NCBI RefSeq assembly: GCF_914767665.1 | Contig: NC_059504.1 | Location: 9,364,501 to 9,428,500 of the forward strand | Length of the DNA stretch: 64,000 bases | Source of the DNA: Harmonia axyridis | Lineage: Eukaryota > Arthropoda > Insecta > Coleoptera > Coccinellidae | Reading direction: 5' to 3' | Shown: piece by piece, positions 49,761 through 61,939 of the stretch | Layout of the letters: each line of letters starts with the position of its first letter | Position numbering within the stretch: the first letter of the stretch is position 1 | Made by a program: the position numbers and the translations under genes | Notes under the pieces: model-generated | Told to the model about the DNA's origin: nothing | What the model saw: the letters and a program-made list of their open reading frames with translations, nothing else | Databases searched by the model: none

Positions 49761-50519
49761 TGAATCGAAAACATGTTAACTGAATGACACAGAATGCTTA
49801 AACCCCGCGTGAGTATAGGAACAGTAAAATCAACCTAAAAAAACACTATAAATGATCATTCGAAACAGAGCCTCTATGAATTCAGTGAACTCGACGCATC
49901 GTTCACCACCAAACCTCCCCTTCAATATCGAAATATTCAACCCTAAATCACCGCCAGACTTACCGAAGTCGGACGACCGAATTTCTCGGGCGACTTCTTC
50001 GCGAACACGTCTCACCGGAAAATCCGGAGCATCTGGTTCGAGGCCCGGACCATAAATCAGTCAAATTTTTCGGCCGATTCGTTTGCGGTCATTGCGCATT
50101 GCTCGGCACCGGCGAAATTTGAGGACGAAGTCCGCAATTCATTAGACGTCTAGGCCCCGAGAAGATTATATCTGTCCCCGGTGGTGCGCTCGGATTTCCA
50201 CCCGCATTTTGCCGGCTACGAATTTACGTGGAGAGATCGAAAGGTCCCCAAACGAAGCCCGACAGTCCTGTTTTATGGGGATATCGCAAACGCAGGACCG
50301 TAACGATGGTAATTGAGCGCGGGATTGGTCTGGGAAGGGTCTTGATTGGGGTGGAATGACGTTGTTGAGTTTTGTCAGAAATATCTCCGTTTTGAAATTT
50401 CGGATTTGGGTGATTTTTGGTCCTTCGATGTGTTGATAGATTGGACGATATATTTTTTTTGAAACAAGTTTTTATGTTTTTCACCAAAATTCGAGGCTTT
50501 ATTTTATTAAACTGGTTAT
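49761..50519. other. CpG-rich intronic island, no gene seen
   Basis: About 49880-50340 is dense in CpG (for example TCGGGCGACTTCTTCGCG) against an AT-rich background. Overlapping frames on both strands have no recognisable domain. Candidate regulatory or conserved non-coding DNA of CadN. Confidence 0.45.
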
Positions 50520-50524
50520 ACATT

Positions 50525-51015
50525 TATGATTCACAGTATTGTCCATAGTTGGCCACTACTCGAGCATTGTAATGCTGTAAAATCACATTATTGTATCTCT
50601 TGTTGTATTGCGGCCGTTTGTCTTTTAATGATCGGCTCAAACGCATCAATTGCGTTCGATAACGATCGCCTGAGATTGTTTCAGTCGGTTTTAACAACTC
50701 ATAATAGACTACGCCGAGCTAGTCCCACAAAATAATGAACATCACTTGAAACCGTGAATATTCGGTTTGGCCGTCGACGTGGAAGCATGTCCGGAATATC
50801 CACATGATTTTCTGCGCTTGGGATTATCGTAATGAACCTATTTTTCGTCTTCAGTCACAATGCGATGCAGAAAACCCTTCCGTCTTTGCCTTGCAAGCAG
50901 CTGTTCACAAGCAAACAAACGCCGTTCAACATCTCTCAACTTCAAGTCGTACGGTACCCAATTTCCTAGTTTCTGAATCATTTCCATGGTTTTCAGGCGT
51001 TTTTAAGATGCACTC
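50525..51015 (-). mobile_element. Mauritiana-type mariner relic with deleted catalytic centre
   Basis: Minus-strand order: MEMIQKLGNWVPYDLKLRDV, ERRLFACEQLLARQRRKGFL, then VTEDEK with the first catalytic Asp followed by a stop in place of Trp, then YDNPKRRKSCGYSGHASTST and AKPNIHGFK. After shifts, VVYYELLKPTETISGDRYRT and VILQHYNA follow; the second catalytic Asp reads Tyr. From there the sequence passes straight to a NYGQYC end, so the part containing the third Asp is deleted. The first helix-turn-helix is missing. Clearly a different mariner lineage from 356-1622. Confidence 0.85.
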
Positions 51016-51758
51016 AAACAAAATAGAACAGTCAGGCATAAACAAACCAAAATAGATATATAGAGGTAGACCCCATATTCAGTAATTGTACACCTTATTA
51101 TCGTCAAATCACTACTGTAGAGTTCTTCAAATCTTACAGAAGCTCTACGTATCTAAACCGACTTTGAAGGTGACTGCAGGAATAGATTTCCAACGTGTGC
51201 CACAGAATTTCGCCAAATGTCATCCTCGAAATCATTGTAGAAGATGCTTTCATTAATTGACTAAACGGGGGCTCTAATTGTGGTCGAAACTTTTCGCGCT
51301 AATTTCCCAAATCTTACAACACATCACAACTATTCGAGAACCTCTTCAAGCGCAAACATCGACCCTCGTGCACCCAAATAATGACTATTGACTGTGCAGA
51401 AATCTGTTCTCCAGAGAGAGCCGATCCCCCAATTGAAATTCCTCACAACAATCCACAATAAACGAATTTCGTCTCTGATTCTCCCTTCGCCCTTCATTTT
51501 CGTGTCCGAATCCGACGATCCCGAAAGATTTACTGCCACAGGAACAGCCGGGATCGATGCCCATAATAACTAGGACGATTTCATGGAAGTTGCGTCCCAT
51601 ACCACCGATTCGATTCTACGACAGGGGCTTACGCGTCCTCATAAGACTGCCAATTGATTCCGGGTCCCATGTTCTGGCGACCCTACATCGCCGGGGTCTT
51701 TGCAAGGATCGACCCAGAGCAAGAGACAAAGGTCTAGGCTTCGGGCACGGTAGTAAAG
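51016..51758. other. CadN intron, GC-richer towards its end, no gene seen
   Basis: About 51400-51755 is GC/CpG-richer. Several overlapping frames of 60-90 codons on both strands lack recognisable domains. Nothing else supported. Confidence 0.45.
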
Positions 51759-51942
51759 GAAACATTGTTTTTATGACGCAGGGTTCGTCCCAGCATATCA
51801 ACAGTTTGGAGTGACGCTTCGCTGCTGCAGACAATAGAGGGATCAAATCCAATTTTACAGACAGAAGTTTCCAATTATCCATCATCATGTTTTCATTTTC
51901 ATCTGAGGATGATTAGGTTTATTTTGCTGTACCAGATGCTGA
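51759..51942. repeat. Direct repeat, left copy
   Basis: GAAACATTGTTTTTATGA, CAGACAATAGAGGGATCAAA and TCCAATTTTACAGACAGA recur in order at 52637-52815, 878 bases downstream. Confidence 0.85.
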
Positions 51943-52636
51943 TGAAGTATTTCAAGACCAGCCGTCTATAGGTAGATTTAGAATCATTGCGCTTTAACCT
52001 GATGATCTATTGTGCCCTCTTAAAGAGCTATTTCCACTCGCCTTCCAGTTCTAGAGGTAATCTCCACACTTCTTCAAGTTGCTTGTCCAAAGCATATTTT
52101 GCGTTGGCTAGTGAAGACGAGGCATTCCGTCACCAGAGGATACAGAATTTCTTCCTCCTCCCCACAGAATATGCACTCAAGGTTTTGTGCTAGATTAATT
52201 CTCATAAGGTGATTTCTGAGGCGACAATGCCTTGTAAGGAATCCATGAACTTATTTGAATGATCCCACCAAGGAAGATTCTGCCAGAGTGTTTTTCTTTC
52301 GTTTTTTCCTTCTCCTGGATCACTGCCTTGTAGGTTAATTTTTCCATATCACAGAAAGGTTCGGGGTCTATGAAAGGAGTTTGTGTTCCTTCTCTGGCAA
52401 GTTTATTGGCCTCTGACCTTTGTACTCTTGTCTATTCAGTTGATTTTTCTTCGAAACCCCAATATCATCTCAGAGTCGATGATATGTGAGCTCAATGTGT
52501 CGATTGCAGCCTGACTGTCCGAATATATCGCTATATCATATTTCTTAGTAAGTAGATGAATAGGTACATCGATTTCTGTGAACAAACACCTCGAGAATTC
52601 CAATGTCCGAAGTGAATTTGACAACTGTAGAAATCA

Positions 52637-52815
52637 GAAACATTGTTTTTATGATACAGGATTCGTCCAAGCATATCAACAGTTTGTAGTTCCTTTTCGC
52701 TACTGCAGACAATCGAGGGATCAAATCCAATTTTACAGACAGACATTTCCAATTATTCGTCCCGCTGTGGCTTCATCATGATGATGATTAGGTTCATTTG
52801 CTGTACCACATGCTG
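52637..52815. repeat. Direct repeat, right copy
   Basis: Partner of 51759-51942, with a dozen or more substitutions and small gaps. It codes in antisense for part of the retrotransposon upstream of the SDSQAA motif. Confidence 0.85.
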
Positions 52816-54507
52816 AAAATAAACCAGAATGCACAACGATAATCGAAAGAATTGAATTCAGTTGATAGAATCGCCTATGACTGATCGCATGTTAATCTTG
52901 CATACACATGGCTATACTCACATTTTCTGTATTTAGGCCAATTTTGCTGGGCATACCATCCTCTGCCTGACTTCCAAAAAAGGTTTTCAGTTAAAGAGAA
53001 ATTATAGAGAGTCGTTTTGACTGAATTCTCTCCAGCTTCTATTTGTTTTTGTACAATCGTATAGAACACAAATCAGGATTCGCATTTACCCAACTTGCAT
53101 AGTTGTATTATTCGCTTTTTACTTGAAGGAGGTTAAACATCTGCTGCCTATTCCTCAGTGAGAAGCTTACTCGAAAGTGAAAACGAAGCTTTTCCTTCAT
53201 CTGATGTGTCTTTATAACAATGCAGAACCAAACTTTTGTATTCGTCATTTTGAGAAACATCGAACACTCCTTCTTTCTCCTAATTTATTTAGTGTTCCTT
53301 GCTGATTTCAATTCTATATCGGCGAACGAATAAAAATGAATACCAATACTTTTCCATCAGTACTTATGCGATCACATTCTAGATTGTCTTCTTTGTTCAG
53401 TCCATCCTCATCATTCTCCTTTCACAAATAGAATGTATAGTCCATTTTTTTTGCCAGAACACTTGTGGACGTCACTTCGTCCAGGAGATATACTTTTCAT
53501 CACAAAAATACATAGACCGTCACCATATATACTGTCTGTTGGATTTGGTCTTTTTTTGTTAGTTTTGAAATATATTTTTCTCGATTGTATGAACATTCAC
53601 CAAATCGCGACAGATTTGACTGTGAAGTTTATTTGACATTGTTTGGTATTGTTTGTGGTGTCATTTTGTACAGAGTGTTACTGCTGTAATTTTTCTAGAA
53701 TTACTTTCCTATCACGAAAAACTATAAGTAGATATGAATATATGAGATAAATATTCATTTTTTAGTTGTCTTTGGTGTTATTCATCTGAAAAATAGCATT
53801 AAAGGGCAAAAATCTCAAGTATACTCGTAATATACGGTTTCCTTACACCTATAGCACATTTGAAGCATATATTGGCGGCAGATATGAAAGACAGGTGTCA
53901 GTTTACCATGTGAGTAGTATATATTCTCAATATACGGATCTGATACATATTGAATCAGTGAATATCCTCCTATCCAAAGTTGGAAACGTGTGGCAACACG
54001 ATATACGGACGTGAAACAAGTTGTGAAAATCGACCAATTCCAAGTCTCCCGTACTCATCGGATACGACATCAGAACTTCACACCTGACTGGAATCGACAC
54101 AGATAGACATTCCTCTCTTATCGTCTATTTCGAATTTCACACTTCGCATAATTCATATCTGGCACCGGATTTCAGTAACTCATCGTGAAATATTGATGAC
54201 CACCCACGAAAGATGTATCGATTTCGGGCATCTCGCCCGAGAATAGCTCCGGAGTCGGAGGCAACTTTGTCGACGAGGTGCATTTGTCAGTTTTGCACGT
54301 ACTTGAAATAAAACTTCGGATTGGATAGTTTCTATTTAGGTAGTCGTGATGATGGAAATGGCGCGGTATAGTTCTCGTGCTTCCAGAAACTAGACAATGA
54401 ACATTCGAGGAGTCGTTGTGCGGAGAATTTATTGCCTCGTTGTTAATCTCAGATGGGGGAGGAACGAATTATTGTGGGTTTATGGTTTCAACGAATTTGT
54501 TTACATA
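52816..54507. other. CadN intron, no gene seen
   Basis: AT-rich except for a CpG-richer stretch at about 54050-54310 (for example CTCCGGAGTCGGAGGC). Frames of 60-67 codons have no recognisable domain. Confidence 0.5.
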
Positions 54508-55633
54508 ACAGTCCAATTGAAAAGTCCCCGGTCTACCATAGTAAAACACATTTTGTTGGCAAAATTCGATTTTATTATTCAACGTAGTTTCCTTCGAGGG
54601 CTATACAGCGATTATAGCGATCTTCCAGCTTTTCGATACTATTTTGTAGTACGATTTGAATTCCGCTTCGAAATAGGCCTCAGTTTCAGCGATTACTTCT
54701 TCAGTGGCGCTGAATTTCTTTCCAGCGAGAATTCTTTTGAGGTCTGAGAACAGGAAATAGTCGCTAGGGTCAGATCTGGCGAATACGGTAGATGCAGAAG
54801 CAATTCAAAGCCCAATTCATGCAATTTTGCCATTGTTTTCATTGATTTGTGGCACAGCGCATTGTCTTAATGAAACAGCACCTTTTTTTTTTCAAAATGA
54901 GGCCGCTTTTAAAGATTTTATCCTTCAAACGATCCAATAAAGCTATATAATAATCACTGTTGATGGTCTGGCCCTTTTATCAATGAATATTATACCTTGC
55001 GCATCCCAGAATACTGATGCCATAACCTTGCCAGCTGACTGTTGTGTTTTTCCTCGCTTAGGATTTGTTTCATTGTGTGCAGTCCACTCAGCTGATTGTC
55101 GATTGAACTCGGAGTGAAATAATGGAGCCATATTTCATCTATTGTCACATATCGACGCAAATTCTGGTTTATTGCACTCGAACAGCTTCAAATACTGCTC
55201 AGAATCATTGACACCTTGTTGCGTTTAATCGATTGTGAGCTCGAGCGGCACCCATTTTGCACACAACTTTTTCATGTACAAATATTCGTGAATGATATGA
55301 TGTACACCTTCTGATGATATCTCTACAATGTCTGCTATCTCGATCAACTTCACTTTACGTTCATCCAAAATTATTCTGTGAACTTTTCTATTTTTTCGTC
55401 GGTGAGAGCCTCTTTTGGGTATCCACTGCGTTCGCCGTCTTCGGTGATCATTTCACCACGTTTAAAGTTAGCATACCAATCAATGATGGTTGATTTTCCT
55501 GGTGCAGACCCCGGAAACTCTTCATCAAGCCAAAATTTTGCTTCAACTGTATTTTTTCCCTTCAAAAAGCAATATTTTATAAGCACCCGAAATTCTTTTT
55601 TTTTTATCTTTTTTCAAATAACAAAAGTAGCTT
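54508..55633 (-). mobile_element. Irritans-type mariner (DD34D), second copy, one end lost
   Basis: Same family as 356-1622; the left ends share CCAATTGAAAAGTCCCCGGT, with TA just outside at 54506-54507. The N-terminal frame 55371-55586 reads DEEFPGSAPGKSTIIDWYAN then FKRGEM, the helix-turn-helix. The middle frame 54943-55131 has KRGKTQQSAGKVMASVFWDA and IIFID. The first Asp (TIDEIW) and second Asp (HxDNALCH) are kept, but the Gln before the second is a stop. A one-base deletion before the third Asp shifts PSDYFLF out of frame. Similarity to copy 1 stops at 55633, so the terminal 90 bp and right inverted repeat are missing. Confidence 0.85.
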
Positions 55634-57469
55634 GAACCCTTGAGGTTGTGATTTTCACCTTATCAATTCTCTCAAAATTCGAACCCGGAAAGTACCATTC
55701 CTTTTTTCTAGCTCAAAGGAATTCTGAGATTTCCTCACTAAACATCGAATTGGGGACACCCGAAACAAACCCTCAAAGAATAAACATCTACTTAATCTCT
55801 TTGGAACATATACATAACTATAACCAACCCAACTTCCTTCGTGATACCTACATAATATAGAAATCTATATTAAAAAAATCACAGCTACAAAAGCTTATAT
55901 GGCATCACTGATCACATCCACTATGGATTCAGATGGTGTAAATCATAAAATACTCCAATATTCACCTCCTAAAAATCTAATTTAATTTCAACAACAATTT
56001 TTGCAACGATTAGATTAATTTGCCATTAACCGATTGCTCCTCACAATATGTCACCAAGTTCAATCATTTACCCCAAAATGACAATATTCCCTTCGGTAAA
56101 TCTCCATATATTCGCCTCGTCCATTAGGATGATTGTGTACCACGTGACATTTGGTAGGGTCGTCATCAATTTTGGAGCATTGAATATCCACTATTGCCTA
56201 ATTGCGGCGAAACATTAGCGATTCTAGAACAGAATTCCAAGTTCCTGTTATGACTGGAATTTCTCTCATCTTGTTCAGATTTCGGTAAAAAAGTATTATT
56301 CAATTTTATTCATCAAACTTGTTTTCAGTTCAGAATCTTTCGCATTGAAAAAAATCTAAGCGAAGGAATTTTTTTGTCATGATATACAGGTTACTTGTTC
56401 AAGGGTTGGAAACACGAGAAGAAAAGTTCTTTTTTGCGGATATCTGCATGCCTGTTCCCGGAATCCGGCATGTTTACGCTGAAAAAACTGCTAAAAGGCA
56501 AAGGGTATTCATTGTTTCCACGTTACTCGATATATATCACTTTGGGGCTTCTCGCTTATCACTAACGGATTTTAGATGAAAAAACATCGGCGAAAGAGAA
56601 ACGAAAACGACACAAAATGCAAGCTTTCCAAAGAAACGCTGAGTTTCATTTCATTAAGATAAATTACCGGCCGACTCGATTCTTTTCCAATAATTCGTTT
56701 ACTAGAAGAATAATTATCGTACTTTTTTCTCGACAAATTTCGTCGTGGACAAATGAATGCGTTTTGCTGCTGGTGAGTTTTGAGGAGAAAAGTGCACACT
56801 GAATGTGGAAAATTCATTGAAAACTTGTCCGAAGATAATCCCATTGCATGGCTTCTTCGAAGTTTTTCCTTCAGTCTTTCATTCGGCTCATGTGTCTTAA
56901 AGAGTGGGGTAATAGAAAGAGATCCCTTAGAAATCGAAGCAGGTGGTGGAGTAAGACGGGAGGGATTTCTGCAAAGCTGGAGATTTCTGGGGATTCTCCT
57001 CGTTTTGTACAAACTGTTTGGATCTCCGAGAATAATCCATTAGGTTACAATTCGTGGAAATATCGTAAAGAATTCAATTCTATTCATTAATTAAAAAAAA
57101 TCATCGAAATATCTTGCCACATTTTTATAGACAGATTCTTTATCTATGAAAGGCTTGAGGCAAGCCTCTTCTCCCAAGGCAAAAGTTTACACTATTCTCT
57201 ACTACGATATGATGGCTACGAAGATTGTGGTATCAAGAAATTCAAGAGAATATCACTTCATTGTGACAGAAATCTACCTACTTAATGTGTAATTTCATAA
57301 TTTGATCTCCATAAGATTAAGTATGTATAAGGTGGAATAATGTCGTCCAAATGTCTACCCTAGAGTTCACGACACTCATTCAATCCAACACTAAAATTCC
57401 TGATAACAGCTGAGTAAGTGTGCTCTGTGATGGCTTCATTTTATAGTGAAGACTCCATTTCAATTGAGC
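55634..57469. other. CadN intron, no gene seen
   Basis: The 146-codon minus frame at 56572-57012 is the longest here; it is Ser-, Arg- and Phe-rich with no domain I recognise and is opposed by two plus frames of 80-87 codons. I see no support for a gene. Confidence 0.45.
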
Positions 57470-57471
57470 TA

Positions 57472-57804
57472 CAGTGACTTAATAAAACACAGTGGCGACA
57501 ACACGTTCAAATTGAGCCTAAAAAGGGGGATTGGACGGGACTTAGCAATAGAACTTAAGAATACGATTGACTGAACTGAACTGACACTTCGTCAAATAAA
57601 ATTATTGGGTCTTATAGAATTGTATATAGAACAAATTCATTGAGAAAAACCTACTACAGTTCCTTGAAAATGAGCCTTATATTTCGAATAAATCCCAAAA
57701 ATCAGATAAACGGAGAATATAAACAAAAAGCCGCCATAATTAGGCTCAGAAACCGGCAACCATTCAAAAACGAGATGTCGCCACTGTGGTTTATTGAGTC
57801 ACTG
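57472..57804. mobile_element. Pogo-like MITE, 333 bp, with TA target site
   Basis: CAGTGACTTAATAAAACACA plus GTGGCGAC at the left is inverted at the right as GTCGCCACTGTGGTTTATTG plus AGTCACTG; over 30 positions only two differ. TA lies directly outside both ends (57470-57471 and 57805-57806). CAGT-type termini with TA duplication match pogo/Tigger-like Tc1-mariner elements. Shorter inner inverted matches (GAGCCTAA) continue the stem. No coding capacity is visible. Confidence 0.85.
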
Positions 57805-57889
57805 TAAACTGAGCTAGGAAAGTAGGTTTACTAACGTGAACTTCAGATTTAAGGCAATCCCACAAATAAAGTCCAAAAGCGTAAATTCA

Positions 57890-58150
57890 AGATTGGGGGA
57901 GCCAATGTATATAACCTCTCCTTGAGATCAATTTGCCTGGACAAATTTCAATCTTGAGGTTTCTATTATTGCACCTACTGAATTTCATAAGGTTGAAGAT
58001 CTTCGTGCAGAATGCGGTGTAGCGTGCACATCCAAAGCACTTTCTAGCTTCTAGCTCGCGGATGGTGAGGTCGGGATCATCACGCACATACCTATTAACA
58101 AGTTCCACCTTCTCTTCCATTCTCAACCATTGGTGCTCTGGTTCTGGTTA
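57890..58150 (-). mobile_element. Degenerate Tc1-mariner-type transposase fragment
   Basis: Minus-strand frames give MEEKVELVNRYVRDDPDLTI then RELEA, and in a shifted frame HRILHEDLQPYEIQ, the second half of a mariner-like DNA-binding domain. Close by, in the same orientation at about 57840-57910, PPNLEFTLLDFICG resembles a PPRSPDLTPLDFFLWG motif containing the third acidic catalytic residue. The region between is deleted. Family is not assigned beyond Tc1-mariner. Confidence 0.55.
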
Positions 58151-60129
58151 ATCCATGGTGGAACCAGTTTCCTCGAACTTCCAACATATTTACTTCAATA
58201 ACCTCAAATATTGGAGCAAGTAATTCGTGCTGCAGTCACAGTATTACCATTTTAGTAAAATTTGCGTACGCACAACGCACGATTCGCTCCCAAGAAACGC
58301 TCCATAGACATTAAATTCCCAAGAGCTACCGTTTGACATATCCATGGCGCCTCTACCAAACCAATCGTTGCGTTCACGCAGTCAACTAAACAAATTCAAA
58401 CTTCCACTTGAGACACCTTATATAAGTTCTGTTGCAACTCTTGTATAGGTAAACAGGAAAATATAGGGCACGTCCTGTCAAATTCACATAATTTTTCCCC
58501 GTTCAGAACTCAATTTGTGCAGATCAGTTAGAATCACTTCCTGTGATGAGAATTTTTGCATAATCTTTATACGAACCAAAAATTTCGTTCGAAGGTTGCT
58601 TTCTGCTCACTCAGTTACCTATTTCCGCTTATCTTTTTCCAGTTAGTCGGGATCAGAGTGGGTTTCGACGTTGAAAGATCATTTGGGAGTCTGGAGAATT
58701 TGATACTCCAAGAAGAAAATTAATGGAAATAGAATGTGCAACAGAACAGTACCTCTGAGTGGCAAGAGTCGTATCAGAAAATTGAGTCCTGAAAAGTAAT
58801 TTTCTAGTTTTCTGCTTCAGTTACATACACTTCGTTATATGGAATGATTATTTTTGCTTTTTACCCAAGTCTGTCTTCGAACGAATCACGATAAGGAATC
58901 GAATTGAAGAGGATGGTGAAATGAGATATGTTATTTTTATTTAATCACAAGTATTCATGCAGACATGAATAGAGATCTTTGAGAATCATATCTGGAAATT
59001 ATAACGTTGCCTGTACATTTCCTGGAAAATTTTACATTTCGTATGCTCACACGAAACGAATCATTTTCTACATAATTAAAAAAAAACTATTAAAAATACG
59101 TGAGAATAGTTTTTTAAAGGTAATACAACCATTAATATCATTATTTCAGTATATTGTGCAAATATTTATTATCGAAATTGCCGTGGAAATAATTGAGAAG
59201 TGATTTTCAGCGAAATGAATAGAACGAAACCTACATATTGACATAACGTTATTACATAATTTTCCAGAGTGCACTCAGAGCATACATATAGAGGTTATAA
59301 ATTCAGATATTAATTGCCATTTGACTGAAAACTTGAAACCGTGCCTCATTTCTGTTTCCGATATTGATAACAACTGGCTACAGGCAATTTCATAGAGCAA
59401 TTGATAACCGATAGCCTACCAATTTGAAATAATTATTGGTTGAACTGAATTGTAGGTTATATAATGAAGGATCAAGGGCAAGAACAACATCGATATCTCA
59501 AAAATGGCAGCTTTTAGGAATGGATTGGACTCGACATAAATAGATGAATTGCAGACTTTTGATAGATTACTTTGTTCTGACTGGAACTAATTAGTGAATT
59601 AGGTGTTTTTCATCATCGCAAAGATAAATGAGCTGACTGTTCTCATAAAGCGCTTCATTCAATTAATTTCTTGTTTATTATATTATTATACTATCAATCG
59701 ATTCGTGAGTTTATTAAATGTGGTGTTTTATATAATTAATAGAAATGTACGGTGTTTTTCTTTTCATTTTTCAAGAATAAATTATATATATTTAGTACCC
59801 GACTAAAATAATTTTTCCGTAAACTTTGAAAAATGAAACAAATTTTATAATAATTGGAGTTTCCATCACACAATTCATGAATACACGTATTTTAGTCACT
59901 AATTTAGCAGGATTTTGGTACACAATTGAAACGCTTTCAAAATTTTCATTAATCCCAACCTTATTACATACATCACAGAATTTGACTCACCAGGAGCAGG
60001 ATTCCGGTAATTTGACATTGTAATTTTTTCTTTCTTTGTCTTTATGGTAATATCGCCTTCAATTTGCTTCTTCGAATCGAATCGTAGTTTTGTTTATGTA
60101 GTTTGCTATTCTGTGATAATTTCATCATA
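58151..60129. other. CadN intron, no gene seen
   Basis: AT-rich. Frames of 65-74 codons have no recognisable domain. Confidence 0.5.
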
Positions 60130-60749
60130 CAGGGTTAGAACTATTTAGAGGGGAACAATAGTTCACGAGATATTTCGAGAAAACTGAAAACTCATTTGTT
60201 TTTGGAGAACACTTCACGAAATTCAGTTTGTAGTCATTATCCAATAGATATTCGAATGGTGTCGCCAGATTTTTTGTTTGTATTCCAGTGTTTCAGTGAC
60301 GTGATAGCCATTTTTTTGTCTTATGGACGCAATATTGGTTTTTCTTATGAGGTGATGAAGTAAAATTACTAATTTAACAATGTATCACTCTCCAAAAATA
60401 TCGAGTCTAGGTTCGCAAATTTGAAGAGTTGTTATGTGAAATCATCACTTGACTATGATGTCTCTGAAACAATGGAAAAAAAAGCTGAAGACACCATTAG
60501 TATTTCTATATTGGATAATGGCTGTAAACCAAATTTGGTGAAGTTATCTCCAAAAACAAATGAGTTATACAGAAAAAAAAGAAAATATCGATTTTCAGTT
60601 TTTTCGAGATATCTTGGGAACCAATGAAGATATTTCAGATCTGTTTACACCAACACACTCATTCCTATATAAAGCAACTTTTTTGTATTTAAGCCACCCT
60701 GTCTTTTTAACGGTTTTCGATGGTTGCCCTCTAAATAGTTCTGAGCCTG
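60130..60749. mobile_element. Asymmetric fold-back MITE, 620 bp, with TA target site
   Basis: Left end CAGGGTTAGAACTATTTAGA and right end CTAAATAGTTCTGAGCCTG form a terminal inverted repeat of about 24 bases with two or three mismatches. TA flanks both ends (60128-60129 and 60750-60751). Inner inverted matches continue: CGAGATATTTCGAGAAAACT against AGTTTTTTCGAGATATCT, and ACTCATTTGTTTTTGGAGA against TCTCCAAAAACAAATGAGT. The right arm has about 100 extra bases between the first two pairs. The open frames inside (60421-60627, 60560-60835) are by-products. Tc1-mariner affinity is inferred from TA. Confidence 0.85.
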
Positions 60750-60751
60750 TA

Positions 60752-61939
60752 GTTCAAGAAGATATTATAATATTTTTGTTATTGCACCAAGAACACATAA
60801 GTATTCTTGTACCAACCTACTACATTATCCATTAGGTTAATGTTTAACTTTAAATGGTTCTCACTCTGATTTTTCTAATCTATTTTATATACTCGATAGA
60901 AATGTAATTTTTCATCTTCCCCAATATATCTGCTACATTAAAATATGTTTGGGAAGATTGTACTTATTCTAGCGTTTGAATGCATTTTGCTAGAAAAAAG
61001 CATATTTCATTCGGAGAAAAGAACTTTTTATGGTTCGTCTAAAATTTTTAAACATTCAGTCTCGAAAAACGAAGTCACACTTCTACTCCTAAGAAAACAA
61101 TGATTTTTCGATAGTTCCATTGAATAAACGAAATATTCAATTTCAAAATAAACTTATTTGTGCTCATTTCCTTAAAATATCCTTCACATCGAAATATTCA
61201 TTTAAATCTACACGATACAAAGTCAAAAGTGAAATTCGAAATATTCCATGAATATGCCAGTCATCGTCCTGGCCTGCTGCGTAATATTTGCCTCGAAGTT
61301 AATCAAGAAAATAAACTTCCGTCCGTCCAAGTTGACAAATTAATACACGAGAATTCCTTCTGAGTACAACGTCTCCCTATTAGCCATCGGTCTCGACTTC
61401 AAATAAGAAAATATCACAACCATCCAGCAAATTAGGATTTCTCGTGACTGTAGACATACACACTTACGTCCGAGGAAATCACGAAATATTAATCACAAGC
61501 TGAAAAAATGACCCTTCTTCAGAGTCGAGATTCGAGCTGAAGGTCTCCACCTAATAACGTAAACCATTCCATGCCAATTGTCACTGTTACTATCCATCAT
61601 TTGGAGTCATGAACTGGGATTTGGAATGAAGATATTCGGTTGAAACGCTGGTCTCGAAGCTTAGGCAAATGTGCAACTTCAGGATGATGTAACAGTGGGA
61701 AGATTCATATTTTACTTTGACAGAGACTAATTAAAACGATTCACGACTTGTGCGATAATGGATCTAAATGTCAACTGGAGATGAATGTATTTAGGTTCTT
61801 CCACGCACAATGAATCGGAGAATGGTGAAGAATTCTTAAAATGAATTATAGGAAGGAAACTGCTCATAATATGGAAAATATTGGAGGTTCCATATAATAC
61901 CTTAGGCTGTATGGGTATAATAAATCAAATTAATAGTTT
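60752..61939. other. CadN intron, no gene seen
   Basis: AT-rich, no recognisable coding or repeat feature. Confidence 0.5.

Larger units (their letters stand above)
51759..52815 (-). mobile_element. Non-LTR retrotransposon RNase H/zinc-tail fragment, copy B
   Basis: Minus-strand frame 52436-52624 contains YDIAIYSDSQAAIDTLSS, the RNase H SDSQAA motif with its catalytic Asp. Further on, in broken frames, come KLAREGT-like and PFIDPEPFCDMEKL segments and a terminal zinc motif NLECIFCGEEEE...LVTECLVF. This order identifies the 3' end of an R1/I-like element's ORF2. The reverse transcriptase is absent. A direct repeat of about 180 bp (51759-51942 and 52637-52815) bounds the fragment, suggesting a partial tandem copy. 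Confidence 0.8.

Noticed and set aside
52436..52624. RNase H frame as a host ribonuclease gene
   Set aside because: Only one motif in frame, flanked by retrotransposon tail motifs and stops; it belongs to a non-LTR element.
56572..57012. 146-codon minus-strand open reading frame
   Set aside because: Low-complexity composition, no domain, competing frames on the other strand.
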